Source: Corynebacterium aquilae DSM 44791 (GTDB lineage: Bacteria; Actinomycetota; Actinomycetes; Mycobacteriales; Mycobacteriaceae). From it: a DNA stretch of 64,000 bases. The stretch spans positions 2,317,992 to 2,381,991 of the forward strand of contig NZ_CP009245.1 of NCBI RefSeq assembly GCF_001941445.1, in the 5' to 3' direction. The notes below the pieces were generated by a model. That model did not search any database, had not been told where the DNA came from, and saw only the letters and a list, made by a program, of their open reading frames with translations. Of this stretch, positions 34,080-41,950 are shown piece by piece. Made by a program: the position numbers and the translations under genes. Within the stretch, counting starts at the first letter, position 1. Every line of letters begins with the position of its first letter.

Positions 34080-34200
34080 GATCGGGGTTGACGCGGCCGA
34101 CGCAAGAGGGAATCCGATGCAATTTCGGAGCTGTCCCGCAACGGTAAGCACAGGGATCAATCTCCTTGATGATTGTGTAAGCCCGATACCTGCCTGTTGT
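34080..34200 (+). promoter_or_regulatory. Cobalamin riboswitch with no recognisable downstream gene
   Basis: Conserved core GAGGGAATCCGATGCAATTT ... GAGCTGTCCCGCAACGGTAA at 34106-34147 and the closing AAGCCCGATACCTGCC at 34179-34194 match the AdoCbl riboswitch consensus. It points to the right, where the next 500 bases hold no credible gene and the next coding genes are all on the opposite strand. Confidence 0.9.
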
Positions 34201-34660
34201 GTCACAACATGTGTGCGCCGACGTCGTTTTCGTGGGTCTTCGGCGCACCTCAACTCATAGCTTTTCTTTCCCAGCTACTGGCTGTCAGGTGGGAAAGTTT
34301 CCATCGCTGAGGTTTGCTCGCGGTGTCGTTGCTCCCGTTTCACTGGGCGGCACCCTGGCGACAACGTTTGTTGTTGCACGTGGCTCGGGCGCAATGGTTT
34401 CGCTGCGTAGATTTTGCTGCGGTGGGAAGTGATGGTTGTCGTTGTGTCCCGTTACATGCCCGTGGATAGGCATCGTCGGTGATAATTGATTGCACTTCGC
34501 TTCGCGCGCCGTGGCGTGCGGGGTGATGGCACTGGATTCTCCAACATCCGGTTGTGGCTTTTCTCCCCTTTTTCAAGTCACGGTTAGTGCAGTCGATGGT
34601 CTCTTGTCGAGCTATCGGCGGGCATGTGCTTTTGGGGAGTTATTTTTTTGTCTTTTTACG
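34201..34660 (+). other. Region downstream of the orphan riboswitch
   Basis: About 460 bases. A perfect 9-bp stem GTGCGCCGA/TCGGCGCAC (34213-34248) and a CTTTCCCA/TGGGAAAG stem (about 34268-34300) could act as expression-platform terminators. A 77-codon frame beginning GTG at 34199 overlaps the aptamer end and ends at 34432; it has no ribosome site and no family I recognise. It may be the remnant of a lost B12-regulated gene or a regulated non-coding RNA. Confidence 0.45.
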
Positions 34661-34693
34661 CCAAAACCCTGCCTTTTGGGGGCAGGGTTTTGG
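34661..34693. terminator. Bidirectional terminator at the cbiO end
   Basis: CCAAAACCCTGCC pairs perfectly with GGCAGGGTTTTGG; the A/T-rich ends give a U-run in either direction. It ends cbiMNQO (minus) and would stop riboswitch transcripts (plus). Confidence 0.85.
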
Positions 34694-34706
34694 TGTGTGG
34701 GGGTCT

Positions 34707-35519
34707 TTAGAGGAGTTGCTCTGGGTGTTCGATGGTGCGCCCGAGCGCGTGGCTGACGGCTGGCGCCCAAGGCAGTTCCAGTCGGGCCCGGCTGATGAGT
34801 TCCTTGTCGGTCATGATCTCGCCTGGGGATCCCACGTGGAGTTTTCCGTCGACTAGGACGGCTACTGTGGTGGCGAATTCGTAGGCCATGTTGACGTCGT
34901 GGGTGGATAGGACGACTGCGGTGTGCCGCTCGTGTAGGGCGTTTAGGGTGTGGTGGAGTTGGCGGCTGCCTGCCGGGTCAAGTCCTGCGGTTGGCTCGTC
35001 GAGGAGGAGGATTTCTGGCTGCATGGCTAAGGCACCTGCCAGAGCAACGCGTTTGCGTTGGCCGTAGGACAGTTGGTGTGGCACGCGGTGGGCCAGGTCG
35101 GTGATTTCTGCGGCTTCCATGGCGGCGGCGACTCGTTGGCGGACTTCGTCTTCGCTCAGGCCTTGGTTGGTGGGCCCGTAGGAGACGTCGGCTGCGACGG
35201 ACATGGCGAAGATTTGGTCGTCGGGTTCTTGGAGTACGAGTTGAACGCTGCGGCGCAGGGCGTCGCGCCCGGCCCGGTTGTAGGTGACGGGTTGTCCGCG
35301 GTGGATGATGTGTCCCTGGGTGGGGACCCAGGCGCCGGCGAGTAGTCGAAAGAGGGTGGATTTGCCGGATCCGTTGGCGCCGAGCAGGGCGATGCGGTCG
35401 CCGGGGCGGATGTTGAGGTTGATGCCGCGGAGGACCTGGTATCCGTTGTCGTGCGTGAAGTGCACGTCTGCGCAGCGCAGGAGGGTGTCTTTTGCGGCTG
35501 GTGGGGGTGTGGTGGCCAC
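34707..35519 (-). CDS. cbiO: Cobalt ECF transporter ATPase CbiO
   Basis: ABC ATPase that powers the energy-coupling factor cobalt importer. A 270-residue protein with Walker A GANGSGKSTLFRLLAG, Q-loop LVLQEPDDQIF, signature LSYGQRKRVALAGALA, Walker B EILLLDEPTAGLDP and the switch His in STHDVN. The signature is LSYGQ rather than LSGGQ, as often in ECF ATPases. The start is GTG at 35519, 21 bases after cbiQ, with AAGGAA upstream. It is the last gene of cbiMNQO. Confidence 0.95.
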   Translation of the reverse strand: MATTPPPAAKDTLLRCADVHFTHDNGYQVLRGINLNIRPGDRIALLGANGSGKSTLFRLLAGAWVPTQGHIIHRGQPVTYNRAGRDALRRSVQLVLQEPDDQIFAMSVAADVSYGPTNQGLSEDEVRQRVAAAMEAAEITDLAHRVPHQLSYGQRKRVALAGALAMQPEILLLDEPTAGLDPAGSRQLHHTLNALHERHTAVVLSTHDVNMAYEFATTVAVLVDGKLHVGSPGEIMTDKELISRARLELPWAPAVSHALGRTIEHPEQLL

Positions 35520-35540
35520 GGGGGTTCCTTGGGTGAGCTA

Positions 35541-36269
35541 TTAACGCCACACGATGCCTGCGGCGGCGAGGGCGATGAGGGCTGCGGCGGTGAGGATGAG
35601 GACTTTCGGGCGGGCCGGTGTGTAGGGGTCGAGTGTTGCCGACGATCCCATGGGGGCGCGCAGTTCGAGTCCTTCTTGCAGTGTTTTTGCCCGGGTCAGG
35701 GATATGACAAACAGGCTGGCGGCTTGGCTGGCTACGGAGGTGATCCAGCGGCGCATGCTGGTGTGTCCGAGGCGTTGTGCCTGGGCGAGCCACATGGTGC
35801 GCGCGGTGTCGATGAGGGTGCCGACCATGCGGTACATCAGCATGGTGACGTGGGCGAGCTCTTCGGGGTAGCCGAGTTTGCGCAGCCAGACCAGGAGTTG
35901 CGCCATGGGGGTGGTCAGGGCGAACAGCATGGTGGCGCTCATGCCTACGGTGCAGCGGGCGAGGACGATGAGTGCGTCGTGGACGCCGCCGTCGATGCGG
36001 ACGAAGCCGTGGGGGGTGAGTGCCACGATCAGGGGTGCCAGTCCCAGGGCGATGAAGCTGGCGGGGGCCAGGATGAGTGCGGCGTAGAGTTTGGCCGGCA
36101 CGCGGGCAGCGATCGCGAGGGCGAGGATGGCTGCTGCAACGACGGGAAGCACTGGCCATACGGGGACGCTGATTGCCAGAATCAGCAGCCCGAGGATGGC
36201 CAGTGCTTTCTCCCCCACTGATGCGTATGCCCATCGGTTGTTCGCCGCGGCGAGTTCCAGGGGGTTCAC
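35541..36269 (-). CDS. cbiQ: Cobalt ECF transporter T component CbiQ
   Basis: Membrane scaffold (T unit) of the cobalt importer, about five helices, 242 residues. The coupling helix motifs ARTMWLAQAQRLG and SLTRAKTLQEGLELRAP contain the two Ala-Arg-Gly-like segments that contact the ATPase. GTG at 36269 (VNPLELAAANNRW) was chosen as the family N-terminus; the longer frame to 36389 is low-complexity sequence overlapping cbiN. It lies 25 bases after cbiN. Confidence 0.92.
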   Translation of the reverse strand: MNPLELAAANNRWAYASVGEKALAILGLLILAISVPVWPVLPVVAAAILALAIAARVPAKLYAALILAPASFIALGLAPLIVALTPHGFVRIDGGVHDALIVLARCTVGMSATMLFALTTPMAQLLVWLRKLGYPEELAHVTMLMYRMVGTLIDTARTMWLAQAQRLGHTSMRRWITSVASQAASLFVISLTRAKTLQEGLELRAPMGSSATLDPYTPARPKVLILTAAALIALAAAGIVWR

Positions 36270-36294
36270 GTCGGTGGTGTCCTTGGGGGTTCGC

Positions 36295-36654
36295 TTAGCT
36301 GGTGGCGCCTGTGGCGTCGACGGTGATGCCGAGGGCTTCTTCTGCCTTGCGGCGGCCGCGGTAGCTGCCGAGGGCGTAGCCGACCACACCGGCGCCGAGG
36401 CCAGCTTGCAGTGCGAACAGTCCGGATTCGACTTCGCCGGGCAGTTCGCCGATGAGCGGGTTGAACCAGGGTTCGTAGTCGGGGTTTTCTTCCTCGACGA
36501 TGGTTTCGGCGCCGTCGTCGGTGCCGGTGAATTGTTCTTCAGCGTCCTTGTCGCCGAGGTTGAAGAACATGGGGAAGGCGGCGATGCCGAAGGCCAGGGC
36601 GATCAGGCCGACGGTCAAGCCTTTGTTGGTCTTTGGGGTGCTGTTGCTGCTCAT
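36295..36654 (-). CDS. cbiN: Cobalt ECF transporter accessory protein CbiN
   Basis: A 119-residue protein with two membrane helices (LIALAFGIAAFPMFF near the start and LQAGLGAGVVGYALGSY near the end) linked by an extracytoplasmic loop. The loop has the CbiN signature EQFTGTDDGAE and PDYEPWFNPL. CbiN helps cobalt load into CbiM. The start ATG at 36654 has AAAAGGA upstream. It lies 45 bases after cbiM in the operon. Confidence 0.95.
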   Translation of the reverse strand: MSSNSTPKTNKGLTVGLIALAFGIAAFPMFFNLGDKDAEEQFTGTDDGAETIVEEENPDYEPWFNPLIGELPGEVESGLFALQAGLGAGVVGYALGSYRGRRKAEEALGITVDATGATS

Positions 36655-36699
36655 GGATTTTCCTTTTTTGTGTGGGGGTGCTGTTGGCGGTGAAGATGT

Positions 36700-37398
36700 T
36701 TAGGCCGCGACCGGGGTTGCGGTCGGGGTGGTGGGAATTTCACTGCGCTTGAGCACGCCAAGGTCGAGCAGTTCGCGGGTGGCGATCACACGCAGGCTCT
36801 GGAAGATGAGCACGGTCACGATGGACTCGATGATGGCCAGCGGCACCTGGGTGGGTGCGTAGAGCATGAGGAAGTTGAAAAAGGCGGTGGCGTAGCCGCT
36901 GCCGTGGTGGGCCAGGGAGAGTTCGAAGGCTGCCACGACATAGGTGGACAGGTCAGCGAAGAAGGCCGCGAAGAACACACCCCAGCTCAAGCTGAGGCCG
37001 GCTTTGCGTGCCAGCACCCAGGCGCCGTAGCCGACCCAGGGGCCGACGATGGCCATGGAGAAGATGTTCGCGCCGAGGGTGGTGATGCCACCGTGGGCCA
37101 GCAGCAGTGCCTGGAAGAGCAGCACGATGGAACCCATGAAGGCCATCACTGGGGGTTTGAACAGCACGGCACCCATGCCGGTGCCAGTGGGGTGGGAGCA
37201 CGATCCGGTGATGGAGGGGATTTTCAGGGCGGACAGCACGAAGCTAAACGCGCCGGCGGCTCCGAGGAGCATGCCCGCATCGGGGTGCTCTTTGAGCTGT
37301 TTTTTGACGGAGTATGCGCCATGAATGACGAAGGGTGCGGCGACGACGCCCCAACCAATGGCTTGCTCGACGGGAAGGAAACCCTCGGCAATGTGCAT
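36700..37398 (-). CDS. cbiM: Cobalt ECF transporter substrate-binding protein CbiM
   Basis: Metal-binding S component of the cobalt importer, seven helices, 232 residues. The mature N-terminus [16 protein letters not shown] supplies the Met1/His2 metal ligands known from CbiM/Nik[14 protein letters not shown] carries the further conserved His. This requires ATG at 37398, which has GAAAGAAG upstream; the frame open to 37455 would bury His2 and is rejected. It is the first gene of cbiMNQO, behind a cobalamin-type riboswitch. Confidence 0.96.
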   Translation of the reverse strand: MHIAEGFLPVEQAIGWGVVAAPFVIHGAYSVKKQLKEHPDAGMLLGAAGAFSFVLSALKIPSITGSCSHPTGTGMGAVLFKPPVMAFMGSIVLLFQALLLAHGGITTLGANIFSMAIVGPWVGYGAWVLARKAGLSLSWGVFFAAFFADLSTYVVAAFELSLAHHGSGYATAFFNFLMLYAPTQVPLAIIESIVTVLIFQSLRVIATRELLDLGVLKRSEIPTTPTATPVAA

Positions 37399-37466
37399 GA
37401 TGAACTTCTTTCGTGAACGTGGCCCGACACCTCGTGGGCCTGAAATGGATGTCACAACTTCTTAAG

Positions 37467-37640
37467 CGTTGCAGCCGGTCTCCTGGCTTACCCGCGATAC
37501 CGCACCACCGCAGTGGACCGCGAAACCTTGTCGCGGTCGGGTGGTGGCACAAGTCCTTCCCACGTCGGTGCCTGCGTGAGGGGTCGTGGTGGAATTCTGC
37601 ATGGCGCGCACCGCCAATTGACGCCTTATTGAAAAAGCGG
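37467..37640 (-). promoter_or_regulatory. Cobalamin-type riboswitch upstream of cbiM
   Basis: On the minus strand the leader ends AAGCCAGGAGACCGGCTG (plus 37471-37489), the conserved closing strand of cobalamin riboswitches, preceded by GTGGGAAGG (about 37568-37576) and a side hairpin GACCGCGA/TCGCGGTC. The B12-box core is diverged (ATGCAGAATTCC then CACGACCCC), so the class is likely but the aptamer is unusual. Confidence 0.75.
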
Positions 37641-38044
37641 CGGTGTGCACGCGGGTTCACAGTGGCGAGGGCCGCTGCCGAATTTTCATCGGCATTCCCG
37701 AGCACTGCAACGGGCACAAATTTACGCCCCCAACCTGCAATAACATAAAAGAAAAGCAATGTGGGGGTAGCCGAAATCAAGCTTTTTCGGGGACTGTTTT
37801 CCCGTCACTCGGCAGCCAGGTTTTGTCATTGGCGCTCAATTTTGCTGCATATTTCCGCATTCCATTATCTGCGCACACATGCAGGTTTTCATTTAGTGGG
37901 AGACCAATACTCCGGGACACCTCCCCCCTTTAGTGACCGGACACACCTTGGGTCCACCTTCGGCTGTTTATTCACATCCACTACGCAAGCTTTAGGACTT
38001 CGAACGCTCTTTTACCGCGCCCACCTGCACAGATCCCACATTTA
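37641..38044. other. cbiM-cysK divergent intergenic region
   Basis: About 400 bases with no gene I can support; it should contain the cbiM promoter, which I could not place with confidence. Confidence 0.35.
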
Positions 38045-38060
38045 TAGACCGCTCTGTCTG
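38045..38060 (+). promoter_or_regulatory. McbR-like operator at cysK
   Basis: TAGAC-CGCTCT-GTCTG matches the McbR consensus TAGAC-N6-GTCTA at 9 of 10 positions, ending just before the -35. McbR repression of cysK is known in C. glutamicum; here it is inferred from the site. Confidence 0.7.
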
Positions 38061-38061
38061 A

Positions 38062-38089
38062 TTGCCTGTCTATTTTTTGGGTGTATAGT
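38062..38089 (+). promoter_or_regulatory. cysK promoter
   Basis: TTGCCT (38062-38067), 16-base spacer, TATAGT (38084-38089), about 70 bases upstream of the cysK ATG. Confidence 0.65.
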
Positions 38090-38158
38090 GAGCATCATTG
38101 CAGCGCCCAACATCCCACCCGCAAGCGGGCGCACCACCAATCCCAGGAGCAAGTGACA

Positions 38159-39100
38159 ATGTCCAACATCAAAAACAACATCACCGAAACCATCGGCAAC
38201 ACCCCCCTGGTGCGCCTCAACCGACTCACCGAGGGCCTCGACGCCGAAATCCTCGTCAAGCTCGAATTCTTCAACCCCGCCAACAGCGTCAAAGATCGCA
38301 TCGGCCGCGCCATCCTCGACGCCGCCGAAGAAGACGGCTCCCTGACCCCCGGCGGCACGATCGTTGAGGCCACCTCCGGCAACACCGGCATCGCGCTGGC
38401 CATGGTCGGCGCCGCACGCGGCTACAACGTCGTCCTCACCATGCCAGAAACCATGTCCATGGAACGCCGCATCATGCTGCGCGCCTACGGCGCTGAAATC
38501 GTGCTCACCCCCGGCGCCGCCGGCATGCAGGGCGCCGTGGATAAGGCCAACGAAATCGTCGCGGAGCGCCCCGGCGCCATCCTCGCCCGCCAGTTCGCCA
38601 ACCCCGCCAACCCCGCCACCCACCGCGCCACCACCGCCGAAGAAATCTGGCGCGACACCGACGGCAACGTCGACATCTTCGTCGCAGGCTTCGGCACCGG
38701 CGGCACCGTCACCGGCGTCGGCGAGGTCCTCAAGGAGCGCAAAGACACCGTCCAAATCTTCGCCGTCGAACCCGCCGACTCCGCCCTTTTGACCACCGGC
38801 AAGGCCGGCCCCCACAAGATCCAGGGCATCGGCGCCAACTTCATCCCCGACGTCCTCAACCGTCGCGTCCTCGACGACGTGCTGACCATCGGTAACGAAG
38901 AAGCCATCAACGCCTCCCGCGAACTCGCAGCCAAGGAAGGCATCCTCGGCGGCATCTCCACCGGCGCAAACATCGCCGCCGCCCTCAAACTCGCCGCCAA
39001 GGAAGAAAACAAAGGCAAGACCATCGTCACCGTCGCCTGCGACTACGGCGAGCGCTACGTCTCCACCCCGCTGTTCGAAGACATCCGCCAAGAGTTCTAA
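38159..39100 (+). CDS. cysK: Cysteine synthase (O-acetylserine sulfhydrylase)
   Basis: PLP enzyme that makes cysteine from O-acetylserine and sulfide. A 313-residue fold-type II protein. The PLP lysine is in [15 protein letters not shown], the substrate loop is [12 protein letters not shown], and the phosphate-binding loop is [15 protein letters not shown] at 38159 ([20 protein letters not shown]) has AGGAG about ten bases upstream; the frame open from 38081 covers the promoter and is rejected. cysE follows 125 bases later with its own leaderless promoter. Confidence 0.97.
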   Translation: MSNIKNNITETIGNTPLVRLNRLTEGLDAEILVKLEFFNPANSVKDRIGRAILDAAEEDGSLTPGGTIVEATSGNTGIALAMVGAARGYNVVLTMPETMSMERRIMLRAYGAEIVLTPGAAGMQGAVDKANEIVAERPGAILARQFANPANPATHRATTAEEIWRDTDGNVDIFVAGFGTGGTVTGVGEVLKERKDTVQIFAVEPADSALLTTGKAGPHKIQGIGANFIPDVLNRRVLDDVLTIGNEEAINASRELAAKEGILGGISTGANIAAALKLAAKEENKGKTIVTVACDYGERYVSTPLFEDIRQEF

Positions 39101-39120
39101 CTCCTAGCACCCCACTCACA

Positions 39121-39149
39121 CCGCCCCCGCGCCAGCTGCCCGGGGGCGG
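39121..39149 (+). terminator. Terminator of cysK
   Basis: CCGCCCCCG pairs with CGGGGGCGG about 20 bases after the stop; followed by TGCACCTTATT, a weak U-run. Confidence 0.7.
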
Positions 39150-39225
39150 TGCACCTTATTAACCACCGCAACGCACCCAACCACAAACAAACCACCACCC
39201 CACCACGCTGATAGAGTAGGCAGCC

Positions 39226-39810
39226 ATGAAGCGCCTCATTGCGATGATCCGGGAAGACCTCCACAACGCCCGCGAACACGACCCCGCCGCCCGCGGCGAC
39301 GTCGAAAACGCCATCGTCTACTCCGGCCTACACGCCATCTGGGCATACCGCATCGCCCACGCCCTATGGGTGCGCGGCTTCAAAACCCCCGCACGCATCC
39401 TCTCCCAAGCCACCCGATTCTTCACCGGCATCGAAATCCACCCCGGCGCCACCATCGGGCGACGCTTCTTCATCGACCACGGCATGGGAATCGTCATCGG
39501 CGAAACCACCGAAATCGGCGACGGCGTCATGCTGTACCACGGCGTCACCCTCGGCGGTCAGGTACTCACCCAAACCAAACGCCACCCCACCCTCCACGAC
39601 AACGTCACCGTCGGCGCCGGCGCGAAGGTCCTTGGCCCCATCACCATCGGCTGCGGCAGCGCCATTGGCGCCAACGCCGTCGTCACCAAAGATGTGCCCG
39701 ACAACCACATCGCCATCGGCATTCCCGCCAAAAACCGACCCCGCAAAGAAAACGAGTGCCTCAAACTCGTCGACCCCGACCGCTACGTTGCCGGAACCTT
39801 CGAAATCTAA
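39226..39810 (+). CDS. cysE: Serine O-acetyltransferase
   Basis: Makes O-acetylserine for CysK. A 194-residue short-form left-handed beta-helix protein. The catalytic region [31 protein letters not shown] contains the conserved His and Asp, and hexapeptide repeats continue through [16 protein letters not shown]. The C-terminal end (VAGTFEI, ending in Ile) matches the tail that inserts into CysK's active site in the cysteine synthase complex. ATG at 39226 has TAGAGT (39212-39217) eight bases upstream and no ribosome site, suggesting a leaderless mRNA. Confidence 0.97.
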   Translation: MKRLIAMIREDLHNAREHDPAARGDVENAIVYSGLHAIWAYRIAHALWVRGFKTPARILSQATRFFTGIEIHPGATIGRRFFIDHGMGIVIGETTEIGDGVMLYHGVTLGGQVLTQTKRHPTLHDNVTVGAGAKVLGPITIGCGSAIGANAVVTKDVPDNHIAIGIPAKNRPRKENECLKLVDPDRYVAGTFEI

Positions 39811-39824
39811 CCCAACGGATGCAC

Positions 39825-39871
39825 AAAGTCCCTGCCACCTGGTTCTCAACTCAGATGGCAGGGACTTTTTT
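39825..39871. terminator. Terminator between cysE and the GNAT gene
   Basis: AAAGTCCCTGCCA pairs with TGGCAGGGACTTTTTT; works on both strands between the two converging genes. Confidence 0.9.
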
Positions 39872-39878
39872 CATGGTC

Positions 39879-40169
39879 TTACTCCGCGAGCTGCTCCGCA
39901 TACTCGGGGTTCTTAGCGATGAAGTGCTCCACAGCAGAGCACGTCGCCTTCACCTTGACACCAGCATCACGGGAATCATCCAGGGCCGCCTTAATCAGCG
40001 GGGAGGACAGGCCCTGACCGCGATACTCATCAAGAACCACAGTGTGGTTAAAGTCGCGAACCCCATCCGAGCCCTCCGCATAGTCGGCATAGCCGGCGAG
40101 ATTACCCTTCACCATGAGTGCAAAACGGCCATTATCCGGCTCGTGAACGATCTCAGCATGCTCAAGCAT
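39879..40169 (-). CDS. Small GNAT-family N-acetyltransferase (NATD1-like)
   Basis: A 96-residue minimal GNAT domain of the Gcn5-like/NATD1 group. The strand motif HTVVLDEYRGQGLSSPLIKAAL includes the acetyl-CoA pyrophosphate loop (RGQGLS), and AVEHFIAKNPEYAEQL is the typical C-terminal helix. The substrate is unknown for this group. It lies downstream of a tRNA cluster and converges on cysE. Confidence 0.88.
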   Translation of the reverse strand: MLEHAEIVHEPDNGRFALMVKGNLAGYADYAEGSDGVRDFNHTVVLDEYRGQGLSSPLIKAALDDSRDAGVKVKATCSAVEHFIAKNPEYAEQLAE

Positions 40170-40384
40170 GAAAACTCCTTCTTTACAGCGTGCTCAAAGC
40201 CCGCGAACGCGGGCCCCACGCCGCCACACACCCACACAAGGCGCTGTGACGCGCGTGACAGCCCAGTGTAGGCAAAGATGCACAATCCCGCAGAAAACGC
40301 ACCACACGCCCCCACACGGCCCCACAACGCCGCCTCATACATGTCTCGCAACCACGGCCCCCAGAAAAAATCACGTGGCACGCG

Positions 40385-40413
40385 AAAAGCCCCACACTTT
40401 CGTGTGGGGCTTT
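40385..40413 (-). terminator. Terminator after tRNA-Asp/Phe
   Basis: AAAAGCCCCACAC and GTGTGGGGCTTT pair, ending in TTTT on the minus strand, six bases after the tRNA-Phe gene. Confidence 0.9.
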
Positions 40414-40418
40414 AACTG

Positions 40419-40491
40419 TGGCCAGAGCCGGGATCGAACCGGCGACCTTTCACTTTTCAGGCGAACGCTCTACCGACTGAGCTATCTGGCC
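40419..40491 (-). tRNA. tRNA-Phe(GAA)
   Basis: Acceptor GGCCAGA/TCTGGCC, anticodon loop CTGAAAA (GAA), T-loop GGTTCGATCCC. CCA not encoded. Confidence 0.96.
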
Positions 40492-40522
40492 ATATCCCAA
40501 AACTATACCAGTTAAGGAATGG

Positions 40523-40596
40523 CGACCCTGACGGGACTCGAACCCGCGACCTCCGCCGTGACAGGGCGGCGCGCTAACCAACTGCGCCACAGGGCC
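40523..40596 (-). tRNA. tRNA-Asp(GTC), copy 1
   Basis: Acceptor GGCCCTG/CAGGGTC, anticodon loop CTGTCAC (GTC), T-loop GGTTCGAGTCC. Identical to the copy at 41138-41211. Confidence 0.96.
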
Positions 40597-40809
40597 GTGA
40601 CACTCGCACCAAGCAGTGAAAATATTTCATTGCCTTGCGCTGTGCACGAGGAAGTACTTTACCCAGGAAGTGCAATATGACACAAATCAGCAGCATGTAA
40701 CCCTTTTTCGCATACTCCCCCACCCACCACACCACCAGCAAACCTCCGCAAGCGGGCCCCACAAGGAAAGCCACCACCAAACATCAACGCACCTGCCCTA
40801 TAGAACTAA

Positions 40810-40995
40810 AAGCCTGGCGACCTCATAGAAATCGCCAGGCAACACGACTTCGGGACTCACGAACTCGCCAAAGTTAAAACAGCCACCGAAGCACTAACCG
40901 ACAGCAACCCCACTGGAGCTCCTGCCGAATACGACACCGGTATCGACACCGGCTACACCCGCTCTATAGGAATCCGAAAAGGCAAACCCCGCTAA
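40810..40995 (+). pseudogene. Degenerate coding remnant, unknown family
   Basis: An open frame of 61 codons with good coding character but no start codon, ending at TAA 40993-40995. It includes DLIEIARQHDFGTHELAKVK and ends DTGIDTGYTRSIGIRKGKPR. The 5' end runs into a TAA at 40807 and a perfect 9-bp stem (GCCTGGCGA/TCGCCAGGC, 40812-40840). It looks like the 3' end of a lost gene, between two identical tRNA-Asp copies. I do not recognise the family. Confidence 0.5.
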
Positions 40996-40998
40996 AAC

Positions 40999-41020
40999 CG
41001 GACACACTTTTTGTCCTATA
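40999..41020 (-). repeat. Dispersed palindromic repeat, copy 2 (inverted)
   Basis: Reverse complement of the repeat at 15505-15526, identical over 22 bases; directly follows the coding remnant. Confidence 0.85.
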
Positions 41021-41036
41021 TCCACGACACGCCGTA

Positions 41037-41058
41037 CAGACACACATTTTGTCGCATA
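41037..41058 (-). repeat. Dispersed palindromic repeat, degenerate copy
   Basis: Aligns with copy 2 in the same orientation with four mismatches in 22 bases, starting 38 bases further on. Confidence 0.55.
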
Positions 41059-41099
41059 ACCCCCACCCCACGCGAGGTTCACATAAACCCGCAAACAGC

Positions 41100-41132
41100 A
41101 AAAAGCGCCAGTAGATTTTCTCTACTGGCGCT
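41100..41132 (-). terminator. Terminator after tRNA-Asp copy 2
   Basis: AGCGCCAGTAGA and TCTACTGGCGCT pair; minus strand continues TTTTTGC. Confidence 0.9.
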
Positions 41133-41137
41133 GCCTG

Positions 41138-41211
41138 CGACCCTGACGGGACTCGAACCCGCGACCTCCGCCGTGACAGGGCGGCGCGCTAACCAACTGC
41201 GCCACAGGGCC
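41138..41211 (-). tRNA. tRNA-Asp(GTC), copy 2
   Basis: Identical to copy 1 over the whole gene, 615 bases away in the same orientation. Confidence 0.96.
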
Positions 41212-41237
41212 ACTGGCCTTATGAAAATAAAGCCTTG

Positions 41238-41310
41238 TACTCCCAACGGGATTCGAACCCGTGTCGCTGCCGTGAAAGGGCAGTGTCCTAGGCCCCTAGA
41301 CGATGGGAGC
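41238..41310 (-). tRNA. tRNA-Glu(TTC)
   Basis: Acceptor GCTCCCA/TGGGAGT (first pair G-U), anticodon loop CTTTCAC (TTC), T-loop GGTTCGAATCC. Confidence 0.95.
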
Positions 41311-41555
41311 GTGTCATAAAGAAGCGGTGTAGCACCTGCTGCTTTGCGACTTCGTTCATAGTACACGACATGAGCGAAAGACCAAAAAACGCCGGTTGAA
41401 GCGCATTTTTCAACCAACAAAGCACCATAAAAAACGTATGCGATCAAAGATGAAGCCGACACGATGAGAAAACACCCCTCACCATCCCCGTCACAGCACC
41501 CCAGACAGTTACGGCCTAGCGCCCTGACCCCGCACCCGGACGCCCTATTGGGGCC

Positions 41556-41577
41556 TATAGGACAAAAAGTGTGTCCG
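41556..41577 (+). repeat. Dispersed palindromic repeat, copy 3
   Basis: Identical to copy 1 over 22 bases, flanked by GGCC upstream; about 80 bases from tRNA-Lys. Confidence 0.85.
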
Positions 41578-41620
41578 CTGGTGCAACGACGGTTTGAAAC
41601 CGCCCGGGCAAGGAAAAGAC

Positions 41621-41653
41621 AAAGCTCCCTTTCACCGAAGTGAAAGGGAGCTT
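41621..41653 (-). terminator. Terminator after tRNA-Lys
   Basis: AAGCTCCCTTTCAC pairs with GTGAAAGGGAGCTT, followed by TGTCTTTTCC on the minus strand. Confidence 0.9.
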
Positions 41654-41659
41654 GTTTGG

Positions 41660-41732
41660 TGGGCCCTGTGGGGCTCGAACCCACGACCTGCGGATTAAAA
41701 GTCCGTAGCTCTACCAACTGAGCTAAAGGCCC
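41660..41732 (-). tRNA. tRNA-Lys(TTT)
   Basis: Acceptor GGGCCTT/AGGGCCC, anticodon loop CTTTTAA (TTT), T-loop GGTTCGAGCCC. Confidence 0.96.
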
Positions 41733-41873
41733 ACGGAACAATCGCAACTAGTGCGTAGTCCGCTGTATATCGTAACCGGTTTTTTCGGCCACATCAAAAC
41801 GGAACACGCCGATAAGTTTTTTGGAGCCGCCACCAGGCCACCCCAACGGGCCTGTAACCGGGTCTCAACGCAC

Positions 41874-41905
41874 CGACGCCCCTTCCACAAGGGTAAGGGG
41901 CGTCG
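41874..41905. terminator. Hairpin after acetate CoA-transferase gene
   Basis: CGACGCCCCTT pairs with AAGGGGCGTCG about 45 bases after the stop; no U-run on the minus strand. Confidence 0.6.
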
Positions 41906-41950
41906 TGGTTCTAGGAAGCGCGAGAAGGCACTTCCTGGGGTCCTAAAGGT

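Noticed and set aside
34490..34856. Two overlapping plus-strand frames after the orphan riboswitch
   Set aside because: They cross the bidirectional terminator and the cbiO 3' end, with no ribosome site; not credible as the riboswitch target.
40397..41747. Insertion sequence or prophage at the tRNA cluster
   Set aside because: No transposase, integrase or terminal inverted repeats are present; only a small remnant and repeats, so no mobile element is annotated.
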